Positions 22,740 through 31,180 of a DNA stretch of 49,010 nucleotides are shown piece after piece; the stretch's first letter is position 1, and every line of letters starts with the position of its first letter. Under the pieces are notes generated by a model. It was not told where the DNA came from. It saw nothing but the letters and a program-made list of their open reading frames with translations, and did not search any database. Source of the stretch: Amycolatopsis taiwanensis DSM 45107. GTDB lineage: Bacteria > Actinomycetota > Actinomycetes > Mycobacteriales > Pseudonocardiaceae. The position numbers were made by a program, and so were the translations under genes. Location: contig NZ_KI912599.1 in assembly GCF_000519205.1 (NCBI RefSeq), positions 304-49,313 of the forward strand, given 5' to 3'.

Positions 22740-23981
22740 TCAGTCCGGGAGGCGGGCGCCTTGGCGGTCGAGTTCGGCGCGGACGGTGGTGGTGTCGGTG
22801 TCGCCGTCGCGTGCGGTCAGGGCGGCGGCGGCACCGGCGGCCTGACCGGTGGCGAACGCGGTCCCCATCACCCGGACAGAGGCACCGGCCCGGCGATCGC
22901 CGTCGACGGTACGGCCGCCGGCGAACAGGTTCGGCGTGTTGCGGCTGCGCAGGACGTCGAGCGGGATGCCGTAGTAGCCGGGGTCGCCGATGAACTTCCA
23001 CTCCGCGGGCAGGCCCGGCCCCGGGTGGTCCTCCACCGGCCAGGCGCCGATCGCCACCGCGTCGGACACCGGCCCGGGCCGCAGCACTTCCTCCTCGCTC
23101 AACTGGGCGCGGCCGACGAGGTGGCGGGACTCGCGCGTGCCGAGTTCGGGCCCGGTGTTGACGATGTAGGCGTCGGCGCAGCCCGGGAGAGTCCGGATGA
23201 CCTTCAGGTATTCCTGGGCCTGGCGACGGGCGCTGCGCTCGGCGCGGCTGGTGTCCGCGGCGTCGCGGGCGTCGTAGCCCTCGTCCGCCAGGTAGCTGAT
23301 CACGTCCCCGGAGACCGGCATCCGTGCGATCAGGCCGCTCTCACCGCTGAGGTCCGTGACGCCGGCCTCCTTGGCCGCGCGAACCGCGGCGCCGATGGCC
23401 TCCCGGGTGACCGGGACGTCCACCGGGATGCCGCCGAACCGGACGCCTAGCGTGCCGTTGAGGACCCGGCCCTCGTTGCCGTAGCGCACCTCCGCGCCGG
23501 CGTGACGAGCGAGATCCCCCTCCCCGGTCGCGTCCACGAACGCCGCGGCCGTGTACTCGTGCACACCGGAGTGGTCGGCCACCCGCACGGCGGTGACCCG
23601 CTCGTCCTGTCGCGTTGCCGAGAGCAGATGGGAATGCAGCAGCATCTCGACACCCGCGCTGTCGCAGAGTTCGTCGGCCACGCGTTTGACCGATTCGGGG
23701 TCGAAGACGACCGTCACGGCCGTGAACCGCCGCGGTTCGGTCACCGCGCCCAGCTTCCGGAGCCCGGCCAGCATCTCCTCGGCTACCCCGAACACCACCT
23801 GGCGCAGATCCTGGGTGTGCAGGCCGCAGTAGGTCACGACGTTGCGCAGGGTCGCCGCTCCGCCGAGGCACGATGCGCGCTCGATCAGCAGCGTGCGCGC
23901 TCCCGCCCGGCGCGCTCCGAGGGCGGCGCCGATGCCCGCGGACCCCCCGCCGGCCACGATGACGTCGTAGTGTTCGGTCAC
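22740..23981 (-). CDS. FAD-dependent oxidoreductase (FAD_oxidored family)
   Basis: A 413-residue flavoprotein. The Rossmann motif AGGGSAGIGAALGARRAGA starts at about residue 10, followed by IERASCLGGAATLRNV. FVDATGEGDLARHAG and the C-terminal LFAGGRTVDGDRRAGASVRVMGTAFATGQAAG are the hallmarks of the FAD-dependent oxidoreductases of Pfam FAD_oxidored, which often act in degradation of unusual carboxylic acids or sugars. The neighbouring MFS importer-like gene in the same direction and a divergent LysR regulator suggest a small uptake-and-catabolism unit. The substrate is not evident. Confidence 0.85.
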   Translation of the reverse strand: MTEHYDVIVAGGGSAGIGAALGARRAGARTLLIERASCLGGAATLRNVVTYCGLHTQDLRQVVFGVAEEMLAGLRKLGAVTEPRRFTAVTVVFDPESVKRVADELCDSAGVEMLLHSHLLSATRQDERVTAVRVADHSGVHEYTAAAFVDATGEGDLARHAGAEVRYGNEGRVLNGTLGVRFGGIPVDVPVTREAIGAAVRAAKEAGVTDLSGESGLIARMPVSGDVISYLADEGYDARDAADTSRAERSARRQAQEYLKVIRTLPGCADAYIVNTGPELGTRESRHLVGRAQLSEEEVLRPGPVSDAVAIGAWPVEDHPGPGLPAEWKFIGDPGYYGIPLDVLRSRNTPNLFAGGRTVDGDRRAGASVRVMGTAFATGQAAGAAAALTARDGDTDTTTVRAELDRQGARLPD

Positions 23982-24129
23982 GGTTGCGGTTCCTTTCTTT
24001 TTGCCTCACACGTCGGCGGGCTTGAGCCGCGCTCGGTGCCTCTGATCGCTAGAGGCGCGGTGCCGGTGGCGCGTGTCCTTTGCCTCGCCCGCCGGCGGCT
24101 TGCAGGTTGTTTGGGAGTCGCGTGTTCCC

Positions 24130-25386
24130 TTACCGGGCAACGGTTTCCGCGGACGCGGTGGGAACCTTGGCGGGTGCGCCTTCCCGGACCCCGAGCATGA
24201 GCAGCGCGCCCAGCAGCGGACCCGCGGCGAGCGTGGCGAAGGCCCAGAAGAACGAATGGGTCGCCTGGAACACCGCGCCCAGCACCACGGGCACGATGGT
24301 GCTGCCCAGCTGCCAGAACGCGTTCGTCACGCCGGCCGCGGACCCGGCGAGGCCGAGCCCGGAGAGCCGGGGGACCAGCGCGACCATCAGGGGGCTGTAG
24401 ATATACGCCGTGACGCCGAGGAACGGTGCCACCCAAAGGAATCCGGTCAGGCTGTCCCGGGTGCCGAACACCAGCAGGGCCACCACGAAGCAGGCGAGCA
24501 CGATGACGGTCAGCATCTTTCGCCGCCCGCCCATCAGGTCGGACAGCAGGCCGATGGCCGGCTTTGCCGCGATGGCCGCGATGCCGAAGATCGAGACGAC
24601 CGTGCCGGCCTGGATCGGGGAGATGTGAACACCCTTGGTCATCAGTGCGTTCGACCAGGTGATGAAGCCGTAGGTGCCCCACAGACCACCGAAGCCGGCG
24701 AGACCGAGCAGCCACAGGTCACGATTGCCGGCCAGCGGGCGCAGGTTGGGGACGGCCCGGGACTTCGTCTCGCTGGTGGGCGTCGTCGCGCCGGCGGGAT
24801 TGGTGTTGCGCAGCAGGAAGAAACACAGCACCGCGACAACCATCGAAGCCGCGCCGAAGACGTGGTAGGAGGTTTGCCAGCCGGATGCGACGATGAGCCT
24901 CGGCACCACCGAGTTCGCGATGACGGTGCCCAGCGAGGTCGCCGTCATGAAGATGCCCATCGCGAGCCCGCGGTCCTTGGCCGGGAACCACTGGGAGATC
25001 AGCTTGACACCGGCGGAGTAGTCGCACCCGGCGAACACGCCGACCGCCGCCTGGAACGCGATGCCGACGGCCATCGAGTTCGCCTGGCCGAACAGGATCA
25101 TGAACCCGCCGGCGAAGAAGAGGGAGCAGGCGATCACATTGCGGGCGCCGAGCCAGTCGGTCAGCACCCCGCCCGCGGCGTTGGAGATGACGTAGCCGAT
25201 GTAGTACCCGGTGGCGAACACACCCAGCCCGGCCAGCGACACGCCGAGGTGCTCACCGACCGCCACCGAGGCGGGACCCCAGGTCGACCGGTCGACGGCG
25301 GTCATGGTGAACGCCGCCCAGGACAGTATCAGTACCACCCAGCGGTAGGGGTGCCGGACGACTGCCGACTCCGAGGTGAAACTCAT
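24130..25386 (-). CDS. MFS transporter (probable organic-anion importer)
   Basis: A 418-residue, 12-helix MFS protein. The first loop has AVDRSTWGPASVAVGEHLGVS, then GYYIGYVISNAAGGVLTDWLGARNVI with the motif A-like sequence. ISQWFPAKDRGLAMGIFMTATSLGT and the LLSDLMGGRRKML loop are typical of the anion:cation symporter-like group that takes up organic acids. It is upstream of the FAD oxidoreductase (148-bp gap with a small GCCTCT/AGAGGC hairpin), and divergent from a LysR gene. It probably imports the substrate of the flavoprotein (inference). Confidence 0.85.
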   Translation of the reverse strand: MSFTSESAVVRHPYRWVVLILSWAAFTMTAVDRSTWGPASVAVGEHLGVSLAGLGVFATGYYIGYVISNAAGGVLTDWLGARNVIACSLFFAGGFMILFGQANSMAVGIAFQAAVGVFAGCDYSAGVKLISQWFPAKDRGLAMGIFMTATSLGTVIANSVVPRLIVASGWQTSYHVFGAASMVVAVLCFFLLRNTNPAGATTPTSETKSRAVPNLRPLAGNRDLWLLGLAGFGGLWGTYGFITWSNALMTKGVHISPIQAGTVVSIFGIAAIAAKPAIGLLSDLMGGRRKMLTVIVLACFVVALLVFGTRDSLTGFLWVAPFLGVTAYIYSPLMVALVPRLSGLGLAGSAAGVTNAFWQLGSTIVPVVLGAVFQATHSFFWAFATLAAGPLLGALLMLGVREGAPAKVPTASAETVAR

Positions 25387-25570
25387 CGTTGAGCGGTCCC
25401 TTTCTAAGGTTCCCCGGCGCGCTGCCCGCTGGACAGGGCTGGAGAGAGTGCATGTGGTGAATGATGCAGCCCGCCGCGCTCCAGATCGTGGAGAAGATCG
25501 GCGTCAGTCCAACTTGGAGTGAGTACACCCCGATTGACATCGATGCGTCCAATGCCGGTTAATCAGGATA

Positions 25571-25591
25571 GCCATGCCTGGCGAGCATGGC
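25571..25591. promoter_or_regulatory. Inverted repeat upstream of lysR-type gene
   Basis: GCCATGC and GCATGGC, 7 bp apart, 19 bp upstream of the LysR start in the divergent region. The total length suits a LysR recognition site, although no TTA-N7-TAA type core is present. Confidence 0.4.
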
Positions 25592-25609
25592 CGAAGTGTG
25601 AGGAGCGCG

Positions 25610-26485
25610 ATGGAGCTGCGTCATCTCCGGTACTTCGCCGCGGTGGCGGCGGAGGGGTCGGTGTCCCGTGCGGCGGAGCGGCTGCACCTGACGCAGCCGT
25701 CGCTGAGCCGGCAGATCCGCCAGTTGGAACGCGAAATCGGTGCGTCCCTTTTGGAACGTCATGCCGGTGGTACGTCGCTGACACCGGCGGGTGCCGCGCT
25801 ACACCGCCAAGCGCTGTTGGTACTCCGTCTCGCCGACGCGGCACCGGACATGGCGCGCTCCGCGATCGGGCAGACGCGCGAGGTCGTGCAGATCGGCATC
25901 CCGCCGGGCATACCGGAGGAGTGGCTGCTGACCGTCCTCGCGGCGTTGGAGGCCGAGGTTCCGCACGCCGCGGTCACGCTCAGCGAAGCCAGCAGCACCG
26001 AGCAACTGCGGATGATCCGCGAAGGCCATCTCGACCTCGGGATGGTGCGCGAACGGCCGGAAGGCAGGTTGCACGCGGAACGGCTGTACGAAGTGCCCTT
26101 CGGGGTTGCGGTGCGTCCCGGGCATCCCCTCGCAGAAGGCACGACGTGCCGGCTCAAGGACCTTGACGAACTGCGGGTTCTCACCCACGGCCGCCAGCAG
26201 GTCCCCGTCGTCGACGACCGGCTGGTCGTCGCCGCGCACGACGCCGGCGCCGTGCCGCTGTGGCAGTTCGCGCAGTTCTCCCAGCACGCACGCGCTTGCG
26301 CGGAGGCCGTGAAGGCAGATGCGGTGCTGCTGGTCGAGTACTCCGCGCGCCGGTTGCTGCCCGACTGGCCGTGGCGGCCGTTGATCGAGCCGCGGCTGTC
26401 CCTGGCCACCTGGCTCGTGTGGCCGTCGGAGACGCGGGCGGTCGTCGGCGACGTCGCCCGGGCCATCCGTGGGCAGGGTGAGTGA
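25610..26485 (+). CDS. LysR-family regulator of the MFS/flavoprotein operon
   Basis: A 291-residue LysR protein. The N-terminal winged helix is MELRHLRYFAAVAAEGSVSR with AAERLHLTQPSLSRQIRQLE; the periplasmic-binding-like effector domain runs from about 90 to 285 (VVQIGIPPGIPEEWLLTVLA, HLDLGMVRERPEG). GAGGAG lies 5 nt before the chosen ATG; a start 12 codons upstream is less likely. It is divergent from the MFS transporter and probably activates that operon in response to its substrate. Its stop codon lies in a large palindrome shared with copA. Confidence 0.9.
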   Translation: MELRHLRYFAAVAAEGSVSRAAERLHLTQPSLSRQIRQLEREIGASLLERHAGGTSLTPAGAALHRQALLVLRLADAAPDMARSAIGQTREVVQIGIPPGIPEEWLLTVLAALEAEVPHAAVTLSEASSTEQLRMIREGHLDLGMVRERPEGRLHAERLYEVPFGVAVRPGHPLAEGTTCRLKDLDELRVLTHGRQQVPVVDDRLVVAAHDAGAVPLWQFAQFSQHARACAEAVKADAVLLVEYSARRLLPDWPWRPLIEPRLSLATWLVWPSETRAVVGDVARAIRGQGE

Positions 26486-26550
26486 TCCGGTCAGACAGGA
26501 CAGTGGCCGGCACCCCACGACGGGGGCGCCGGCCACTGTGGACGGATCAC
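26482..26550. terminator. Bidirectional terminator between convergent lysR and copA
   Basis: The core has 12-bp perfect arms, ACAGTGGCCGGC (26500-26511) and GCCGGCCACTGT (26528-26539), with a CCCC/GGGG pair in the loop. A second, outer pair, GTGATCCG (26482-26489) and CGGATCAC (26543-26550), contains both stop codons. The whole structure is symmetric about the gap. Confidence 0.8.
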
Positions 26551-28880
26551 CTGGCGGCGGTCACCGGTTCCTTGGCCGCGGCGCGGGTGGTGGGCGCCGG
26601 CGGGGTGTCCGTGACCGTGCTGCGGAAACCCTTCAGGCGCAGGCTGTTGCTCACCACGAACACCGAGCTGAACGCCATCGCCGCGCCGGCGATCATCGGG
26701 TTGAGCAGGCCCGCCGCGGCGAGCGGGAGCGCGGCCACGTTGTAGGCGAAGGCCCAGAACAGGTTGCCCCTGATCGTGCCCAGGGTCCGGCGGGAGAGCC
26801 GGATCGCGTCCGCGGCGACGCGGAGATCACCGCGCACCAGGGTCAGGTCGCTGGCCTCGATGGCGACATCGGTGCCGGTGCCCATCGCCAGGCCGAGGTC
26901 GGCCTGGGCGAGTGCGGCGGCGTCGTTGACGCCGTCGCCGGCCATGGCCACGACCTTGCCCTCACCCTGCAGGCGCTTGACCACGTCGACCTTGTCCGTG
27001 GGCAGGACCTCGGCGATCACCTGCTCGATGCCGACCTCGGCGGCGACCGCCTTGGCCACGGCCTCGTTGTCGCCGGTGAGCAGCACCGGAGTGAGCCCCA
27101 GCCCGCGCAGCTGTGCGATGGCTTCGGCCGAGGTGGGCTTGACGGTGTCGGCGACCACCAGGACGCCGCGAGCCTGGCCGTCCCAGCCCACGGCCACCGC
27201 CGTCCGGCCCTTCCGCTCCGCCGCGGCCTTCGCCTCGGCGAGCTCGGGCGAGAGGTGCTGGCTCCAGTCCTCCAGCAGCGCGGTGCGGCCGACGAGCGCG
27301 GCACGCCCATCGACGACGCCCTGCACGCCCAAACCCTCGATGTTGGTGAAGCCCTCGACGGCAAGCGGGTCACCGAACTTCCCGCGCGCCGCGCCGGCGA
27401 TGGCCTGCGCGATCGGGTGCTCGGAGGCGTTCTCCAGGGCACCCGCCACCCGGAGGACCTCGTCGGCGTCGGTGCCGGTGGCGGCGTGCACCTCGACCAG
27501 GGACATCTTGCCGGTGGTGACCGTGCCGGTCTTGTCGAGCACGATGGTGTCGACGCGCCGGGTGGACTCCAGCACCTCGGGCCCCTTGATCAGGATGCCG
27601 AGCTGGGCACCGCGGCCGGTGCCGACCAGCAGCGCGGTCGGCGTGGCCAGCCCGAGGGCGCACGGGCAGGCGATGATCAGCACCGCGACCGCGGCGGTGA
27701 ACGCCGCCGACACCGTGCCGCCGGCGCCGAGCCAGAAGGCCAGGGTCCCCACGGCGAGGGCGATGACGATCGGCACGAACACACCCGAGACCCGATCGGC
27801 CAGCCGCTGCACGGCCGCCTTGCCGGTCTGCGCCTCCTCGACGAGCTTCGCCATCTGCGCGAGCTGCGTGTCCGACCCGACGCGCGTCGCCCGCACGATG
27901 AGCCGCCCGCCCGCGTTGACCGTGGCGCCGACCACTGCGTCGCCCGGCACGACCTCCACCGGCACGGACTCACCGGTGAGCATGCTGGCGTCGACGGCCG
28001 AGTTGCCCTCCTCGATGACCCCGTCGGTGGCGATCTTCTCGCCGGGCCGCACGACGAACTTGTCGCCCACGGCCAGCTGGTCGATCGGGATGCGCTCCTC
28101 CCGGCCGCCGCGCAGGACCGCGACCTCCTTCGCGCCGAGTTCGAGCAACGCCCGCAGCGCCGCGCCCGCCCGCCGCTTGGAACGGGCCTCGAAGTACCGG
28201 CCGGCGAGGATGAACGTGGTCACGCCCGCCGCGACCTCGAGGTAGATGTTGCCGTCACCGCTGATGCGCTGCACGGTGAGCTCGAACGGGTGCGTCATGC
28301 CCGGCTCGCCGGCAGTGCCGAACAGCAACGCGTACAGCGACCAGAGGAACGCGGCCAGCGTGCCCATCGAGATGAGCGTGTCCATTGTGGCCGCTCCGTG
28401 CCGGAGGTTCGCCCATGCGGCCTTGTGGAACGGCCACGCGGCCCACACGATCACCGGGGCCGCGAGGGTGAGCGAGATCCACTGCCAGTACGTGAACTGC
28501 AGCGCCGGGACCATCGCCAGCGCGATCACCGGCACCGCCAGCACCAGCGAACCGATCAGCCGCTGCCGCAGGGACTGGAGATGACTGTCCTCTTCGGACG
28601 GTGCGGCGTCGTTGCCTGCCGGTTCCGCCGCCGGTGGCCGCGGCAAGGTCGCCGAGTAGCCGGCGGCCTCGACCTGTTCGACCAGCGTGGCCGGGTCCAC
28701 GTCGGCCGGGAAGTGCACCTTCGCCTTCTCGGTGGCGTAGTTGACGGTCGCGGTGACACCGTCGAGCTTGTTGAGCTTGCGTTCGATGCGATTGGCGCAG
28801 GACGCGCAGGTCATGCCGCCGATCGCCAGCTCGATGTCGCGCTCGGCCCCCTGCGGGGCGTCCTGCGTATCGGCAGTCAT
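26547..28880 (-). CDS. copA: Copper-exporting P1B-type ATPase
   Basis: A 777-residue heavy-metal ATPase. One N-terminal HMA domain has GGMTCASC (Cys25, Cys28). The metal-transport motif CPC is at residues 405-407 (IIACPCALGLATPTALL), and the phosphorylated Asp449 lies in VLDKTGTVTTGK. The HP motif is present (ASEHPIAQAI), as is the hinge MAGDGVNDAAALAQADLGLAM. CPC with these flanks indicates Cu(I) export. It is the last gene of an operon headed by csoR and copZ, and its start overlaps the preceding gene by 4 bp. Expression should rise with copper as CsoR releases DNA. Confidence 0.95.
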   Translation of the reverse strand: MTADTQDAPQGAERDIELAIGGMTCASCANRIERKLNKLDGVTATVNYATEKAKVHFPADVDPATLVEQVEAAGYSATLPRPPAAEPAGNDAAPSEEDSHLQSLRQRLIGSLVLAVPVIALAMVPALQFTYWQWISLTLAAPVIVWAAWPFHKAAWANLRHGAATMDTLISMGTLAAFLWSLYALLFGTAGEPGMTHPFELTVQRISGDGNIYLEVAAGVTTFILAGRYFEARSKRRAGAALRALLELGAKEVAVLRGGREERIPIDQLAVGDKFVVRPGEKIATDGVIEEGNSAVDASMLTGESVPVEVVPGDAVVGATVNAGGRLIVRATRVGSDTQLAQMAKLVEEAQTGKAAVQRLADRVSGVFVPIVIALAVGTLAFWLGAGGTVSAAFTAAVAVLIIACPCALGLATPTALLVGTGRGAQLGILIKGPEVLESTRRVDTIVLDKTGTVTTGKMSLVEVHAATGTDADEVLRVAGALENASEHPIAQAIAGAARGKFGDPLAVEGFTNIEGLGVQGVVDGRAALVGRTALLEDWSQHLSPELAEAKAAAERKGRTAVAVGWDGQARGVLVVADTVKPTSAEAIAQLRGLGLTPVLLTGDNEAVAKAVAAEVGIEQVIAEVLPTDKVDVVKRLQGEGKVVAMAGDGVNDAAALAQADLGLAMGTGTDVAIEASDLTLVRGDLRVAADAIRLSRRTLGTIRGNLFWAFAYNVAALPLAAAGLLNPMIAGAAMAFSSVFVVSNSLRLKGFRSTVTDTPPAPTTRAAAKEPVTAAR

Positions 28881-29776
28881 CGTTGTCCTCCCTCACTGGG
28901 AACGGTGAACTCGGCGGTGCGGACCTGGCCGTCGTGCTGGAAGTCCAGGAACAGGCGGTAGGTGCCGGCGGAGGGGACCTCGGCGTAGAACGTGATGCCC
29001 GGCCCGGGCTTCGTGGTGCCGTCGCCGGGTTCGCCGTCGGGGTGGACGTGCAGGTAGGCGAGGTCACCTTCGCGCAACGCGACCAGGTGCCCGTAGGCGC
29101 CGAGGTAGGGCTGCAGGTCGGTGACCGCCTGCCCGTCCTTCGTCACGGTCAGCGTCGCCTTGGCGGTCTGCCCCGGCGTCAGGTCGCCGTCGAGGACGAC
29201 CCGGTATCCGTCGACGTCCGCGATCCGGGACGGCGGGTAGGCGGCGGGCTGGAAGTCGCCCGGCGCGGCCAGATCGACGCCGAGCGTGGTCGACTCGCCC
29301 CCGGCCGGGACGAAGTCGGCGAACGCGCGGTAGCTGCCCGCCTGCGGGACCGGCAACGGCACGGTCCAGGTGCCGTCCGCGGCCATCGTCGGGTGAACAT
29401 GCTCGAAGCCGGCGGTGTCGCGGCGTACGACGATGAGATGCATCTGCTTCTCGTGCTCGACATCGAAGCCGGTGACCGGTGCGCCGTCGGGTCCGGTGAT
29501 CCGGAAGGAGAACTCGTTCGTGGTCCCTGGAGCGAGCGTCGTGCTGGTGGGCGTGAGGGTGTAACCGCCCCTGGACGACGCCAGCCCCGCGGGCAGGTCG
29601 GGTGCCGCGGTCTCCGCGACGGTGCCGCTGTGAGCGTCCCCATGCCCGGCGCCCTCAGCGCCGTGCGTGCCAGCTTCGCTGGTGAGGGGACCGACAGCGT
29701 TGCCGATGGCCCAGGCGCCACCGGCGACCAGGGCCAGCGCCACACCGTAGGCGGAGAGGTTCCCTGCAGTTTTCAT
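28877..29776 (-). CDS. Membrane-anchored His-rich protein of the copper operon, internally duplicated
   Basis: A 299-residue protein. An N-terminal hydrophobic helix (about 8-28, AYGVALALVAGGAWAIGNAV) should anchor it or act as a signal. A His/Gly-rich linker follows (GTHGAEGAGHGDAHSG). The outer part contains two similar units, MHLIVVRRDTAGFEHVHP and GHLVALREGDLAYLHVHP, about 135 residues apart, each ending in HVHP, and each followed by a beta-sandwich-like stretch. I infer extracytoplasmic copper binding, with two His sites. AGGA lies 6 nt before the ATG; the upstream frame is a shadow of copZ. Homologues between copZ and copA are frequent in actinomycetes but uncharacterised as far as I know. 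Confidence 0.8.
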   Translation of the reverse strand: MKTAGNLSAYGVALALVAGGAWAIGNAVGPLTSEAGTHGAEGAGHGDAHSGTVAETAAPDLPAGLASSRGGYTLTPTSTTLAPGTTNEFSFRITGPDGAPVTGFDVEHEKQMHLIVVRRDTAGFEHVHPTMAADGTWTVPLPVPQAGSYRAFADFVPAGGESTTLGVDLAAPGDFQPAAYPPSRIADVDGYRVVLDGDLTPGQTAKATLTVTKDGQAVTDLQPYLGAYGHLVALREGDLAYLHVHPDGEPGDGTTKPGPGITFYAEVPSAGTYRLFLDFQHDGQVRTAEFTVPSEGGQR

Positions 29777-29802
29777 GACAATCCTGTCGTCGGGTTTCCG
29801 CC

Positions 29803-30009
29803 TCAGGCGGAGAGCTGGTATCCGGCTTCCTCGACGGCCGAGCGCACGGCGTCGTCGGTGAGCTCCTTGTCGCTGGTGACGGTGACCGCGCCGGTAGGCA
29901 GGTCCACCGCGACCTTGGTCACGCCGCCGATCTCGCTGATTTCCTCGGTCACCGAGCGGACGCAGTGCTCGCACGTCATGCCGGTCACGGTGTAGGTCTG
30001 CTGAGCCAT
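29803..30009 (-). CDS. copZ: Copper chaperone CopZ
   Basis: A 68-residue HMA-domain protein with the Cu(I) site GMTCEHC (Cys13, Cys16) and the normal beta-alpha-beta-beta-alpha-beta pattern (VAVDLPTGAVTVTSD, then AVRSAVEEAGYQL). It should carry Cu(I) in the cytoplasm to CopA and perhaps to CsoR. It lies 31 bp downstream of csoR in the same operon. The ATG follows a purine-rich GGGAAG site; the open frame upstream is not part of the protein. Confidence 0.93.
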   Translation of the reverse strand: MAQQTYTVTGMTCEHCVRSVTEEISEIGGVTKVAVDLPTGAVTVTSDKELTDDAVRSAVEEAGYQLSA

Positions 30010-30040
30010 GTCTGTCTTCCCTTTCGGTTTTCGGTGGTCG

Positions 30041-30319
30041 TCAGGACCGGACGAGCCGGGCGATCGCCTCGCTGGCCTCGCGCACCTTCGCGTCCGCGTC
30101 GCCACCCGTGGCGATGGCCTCGGTCACGCAGTGCTTGAGGTGCTCGTCCATCAGGCCGAGGGACACCGCCTGTAGCGCCTTGGTCGCGGCCGAGATCTGC
30201 GTCAGGATGTCGATGCAGTACTCGTCGCCCTCGACCATCCGCTGCAGTCCGCGGATCTGCCCTTCGATGCGGCGCAGTCGTGTGAGGTAGCCACCCTTGT
30301 CGGTGGTGTATCCCCGCAT
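30041..30319 (-). CDS. csoR: Copper-sensing repressor CsoR
   Basis: A 92-residue all-helical repressor of the CsoR/RcnR family. The Cu(I) ligands Cys35 (EYCIDILTQ), His60 and Cys64 (DEHLKHCV) are all present, and the basic N-terminal helix has YLTRLRRIEGQIRGLQRM. This set distinguishes CsoR from the nickel (RcnR) and sulfur (CstR) types. AGGAGG lies 5 nt before the ATG. It heads the copper operon; the C-rich pseudo-palindrome about 90 bp upstream is the expected binding site. Confidence 0.95.
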   Translation of the reverse strand: MRGYTTDKGGYLTRLRRIEGQIRGLQRMVEGDEYCIDILTQISAATKALQAVSLGLMDEHLKHCVTEAIATGGDADAKVREASEAIARLVRS

Positions 30320-30410
30320 GGTCGCCTCCTTACTTCTGCCCAGGTGGCCAGCATACCCCGTACCCCTATGTTGGAGCCGAGTTCCGGTCGCCGTCGGCAA
30401 GATCTATATA

Positions 30411-30425
30411 TACCCCCCTCGGGTA
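30411..30425. promoter_or_regulatory. Probable CsoR operator
   Basis: TACCCCCCTCGGGTA has TACCC/GGGTA arms and the G/C-tract centre known for CsoR sites. It follows an AT-rich TATATATA stretch. A second C-rich motif (ATACCCCGTACCCCTAT, 30353-30369) lies closer to csoR. Confidence 0.65.
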
Positions 30426-30557
30426 ACTGGAGTCAAGCGTGGAGAGGGCAGACGCGACGTTGGCCGAAATGGAACGGCCGAAGGCATCGATACCCCAGCC
30501 CTGTATGGGACTCCGGTACGGGGAGGGACGTCAGGGGCGGCCGACGGCGGGCGAAAT

Positions 30558-30575
30558 ATTGCAGTCGACTGCAAT
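30558..30575. promoter_or_regulatory. Perfect 18-bp TetR operator
   Basis: ATTGCAGTCGACTGCAAT is fully symmetric and lies 25 bp before the TetR start. A weaker copy, TTGGAGTCGAGTTAA (30577-30591), follows and overlaps the -10 box, giving an autoregulatory pair. Confidence 0.7.
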
Positions 30576-30588
30576 CTTGGAGTCGAGT

Positions 30589-30594
30589 TAATTT
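30589..30594 (+). promoter_or_regulatory. -10 box of a leaderless tetR promoter
   Basis: TAATTT lies 6 nt before the ATG at 30601. Confidence 0.4.
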
Positions 30595-30600
30595 TTGGGT

Positions 30601-31161
30601 ATGAGCGAGGGGCTGCGCGAGCGCAAGAAGCGCCAGACCCGGCAGCGGATCACCGAGGTGGCCACCGGGCTGTTCGTGGAGCGGGGTTTCGAGCAGGTCA
30701 CGATCGCCGAGGTCGCCGCGGCCGCGGAGGTGTCGGTCAACACCGTCTACAACTACTTCCAGGCCAAGGAGGATCTCGTCCTCCCGCCGGAGGAGGCCTC
30801 GCCGCAACGGCTCGCCGATATGGTGCGGCAGCGCCGTCCCGGTGAGTCGGCCGCGCACGCGATCGTGCGTTGCCTGCGCGACGAAGCGCGCCGCCGCGAC
30901 CGCAAGCTGGGGCTGACCAGGGGGTTCGGTCGTGTCTTCGACATGATGCGAGGCTCTCCCACGCTCACGGCCCGGCTGGAGGCGCTCGGCCAGGAGATGA
31001 CCGGTGCACTTGCCGCCGTGCTCGCCGAGGAGACCGGGGCGGCGCCGGACGACCTGTTGCCGCGAGTGATCGCCTACCAGCTCGGTTGCATGCACTCGTT
31101 GGTGTACGCCGAGATCGGCAAGCGTGTCGCGGCAGGAGAGGTACTGCCCGCCGGCAGGTGA
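30601..31161 (+). CDS. TetR-family regulator
   Basis: A 186-residue TetR protein. Its N-terminal domain reads RERKKRQTRQRITEVATGLF, then GFEQVTIAEVAAAAEVSVNT and VYNYFQAKEDLV, a normal three-helix DNA-binding domain. The C-terminal helices (70-186) include a MMRGSPTLTARLEALGQEM segment that fits the TetR_C_17-like group. It lies directly behind a perfect palindromic operator and should control itself and the following DUF6204-like gene, 19 bp downstream. It points away from the copper operon, and no ligand can be inferred. Confidence 0.9.
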   Translation: MSEGLRERKKRQTRQRITEVATGLFVERGFEQVTIAEVAAAAEVSVNTVYNYFQAKEDLVLPPEEASPQRLADMVRQRRPGESAAHAIVRCLRDEARRRDRKLGLTRGFGRVFDMMRGSPTLTARLEALGQEMTGALAAVLAEETGAAPDDLLPRVIAYQLGCMHSLVYAEIGKRVAAGEVLPAGR

Positions 31162-31180
31162 GGCAAGAGAAGGACCAACG

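Noticed and set aside
23982..24129. GCCTCT/AGAGGC hairpin between MFS and flavoprotein as terminator
   Set aside because: Weak 6-bp stem within genes of the same direction; not enough to claim termination.
26469..28961. 830-codon plus-strand frame over copA
   Set aside because: It is antisense to a complete copper ATPase with all motifs and is rich in Arg, His and Gly as expected for a shadow frame.
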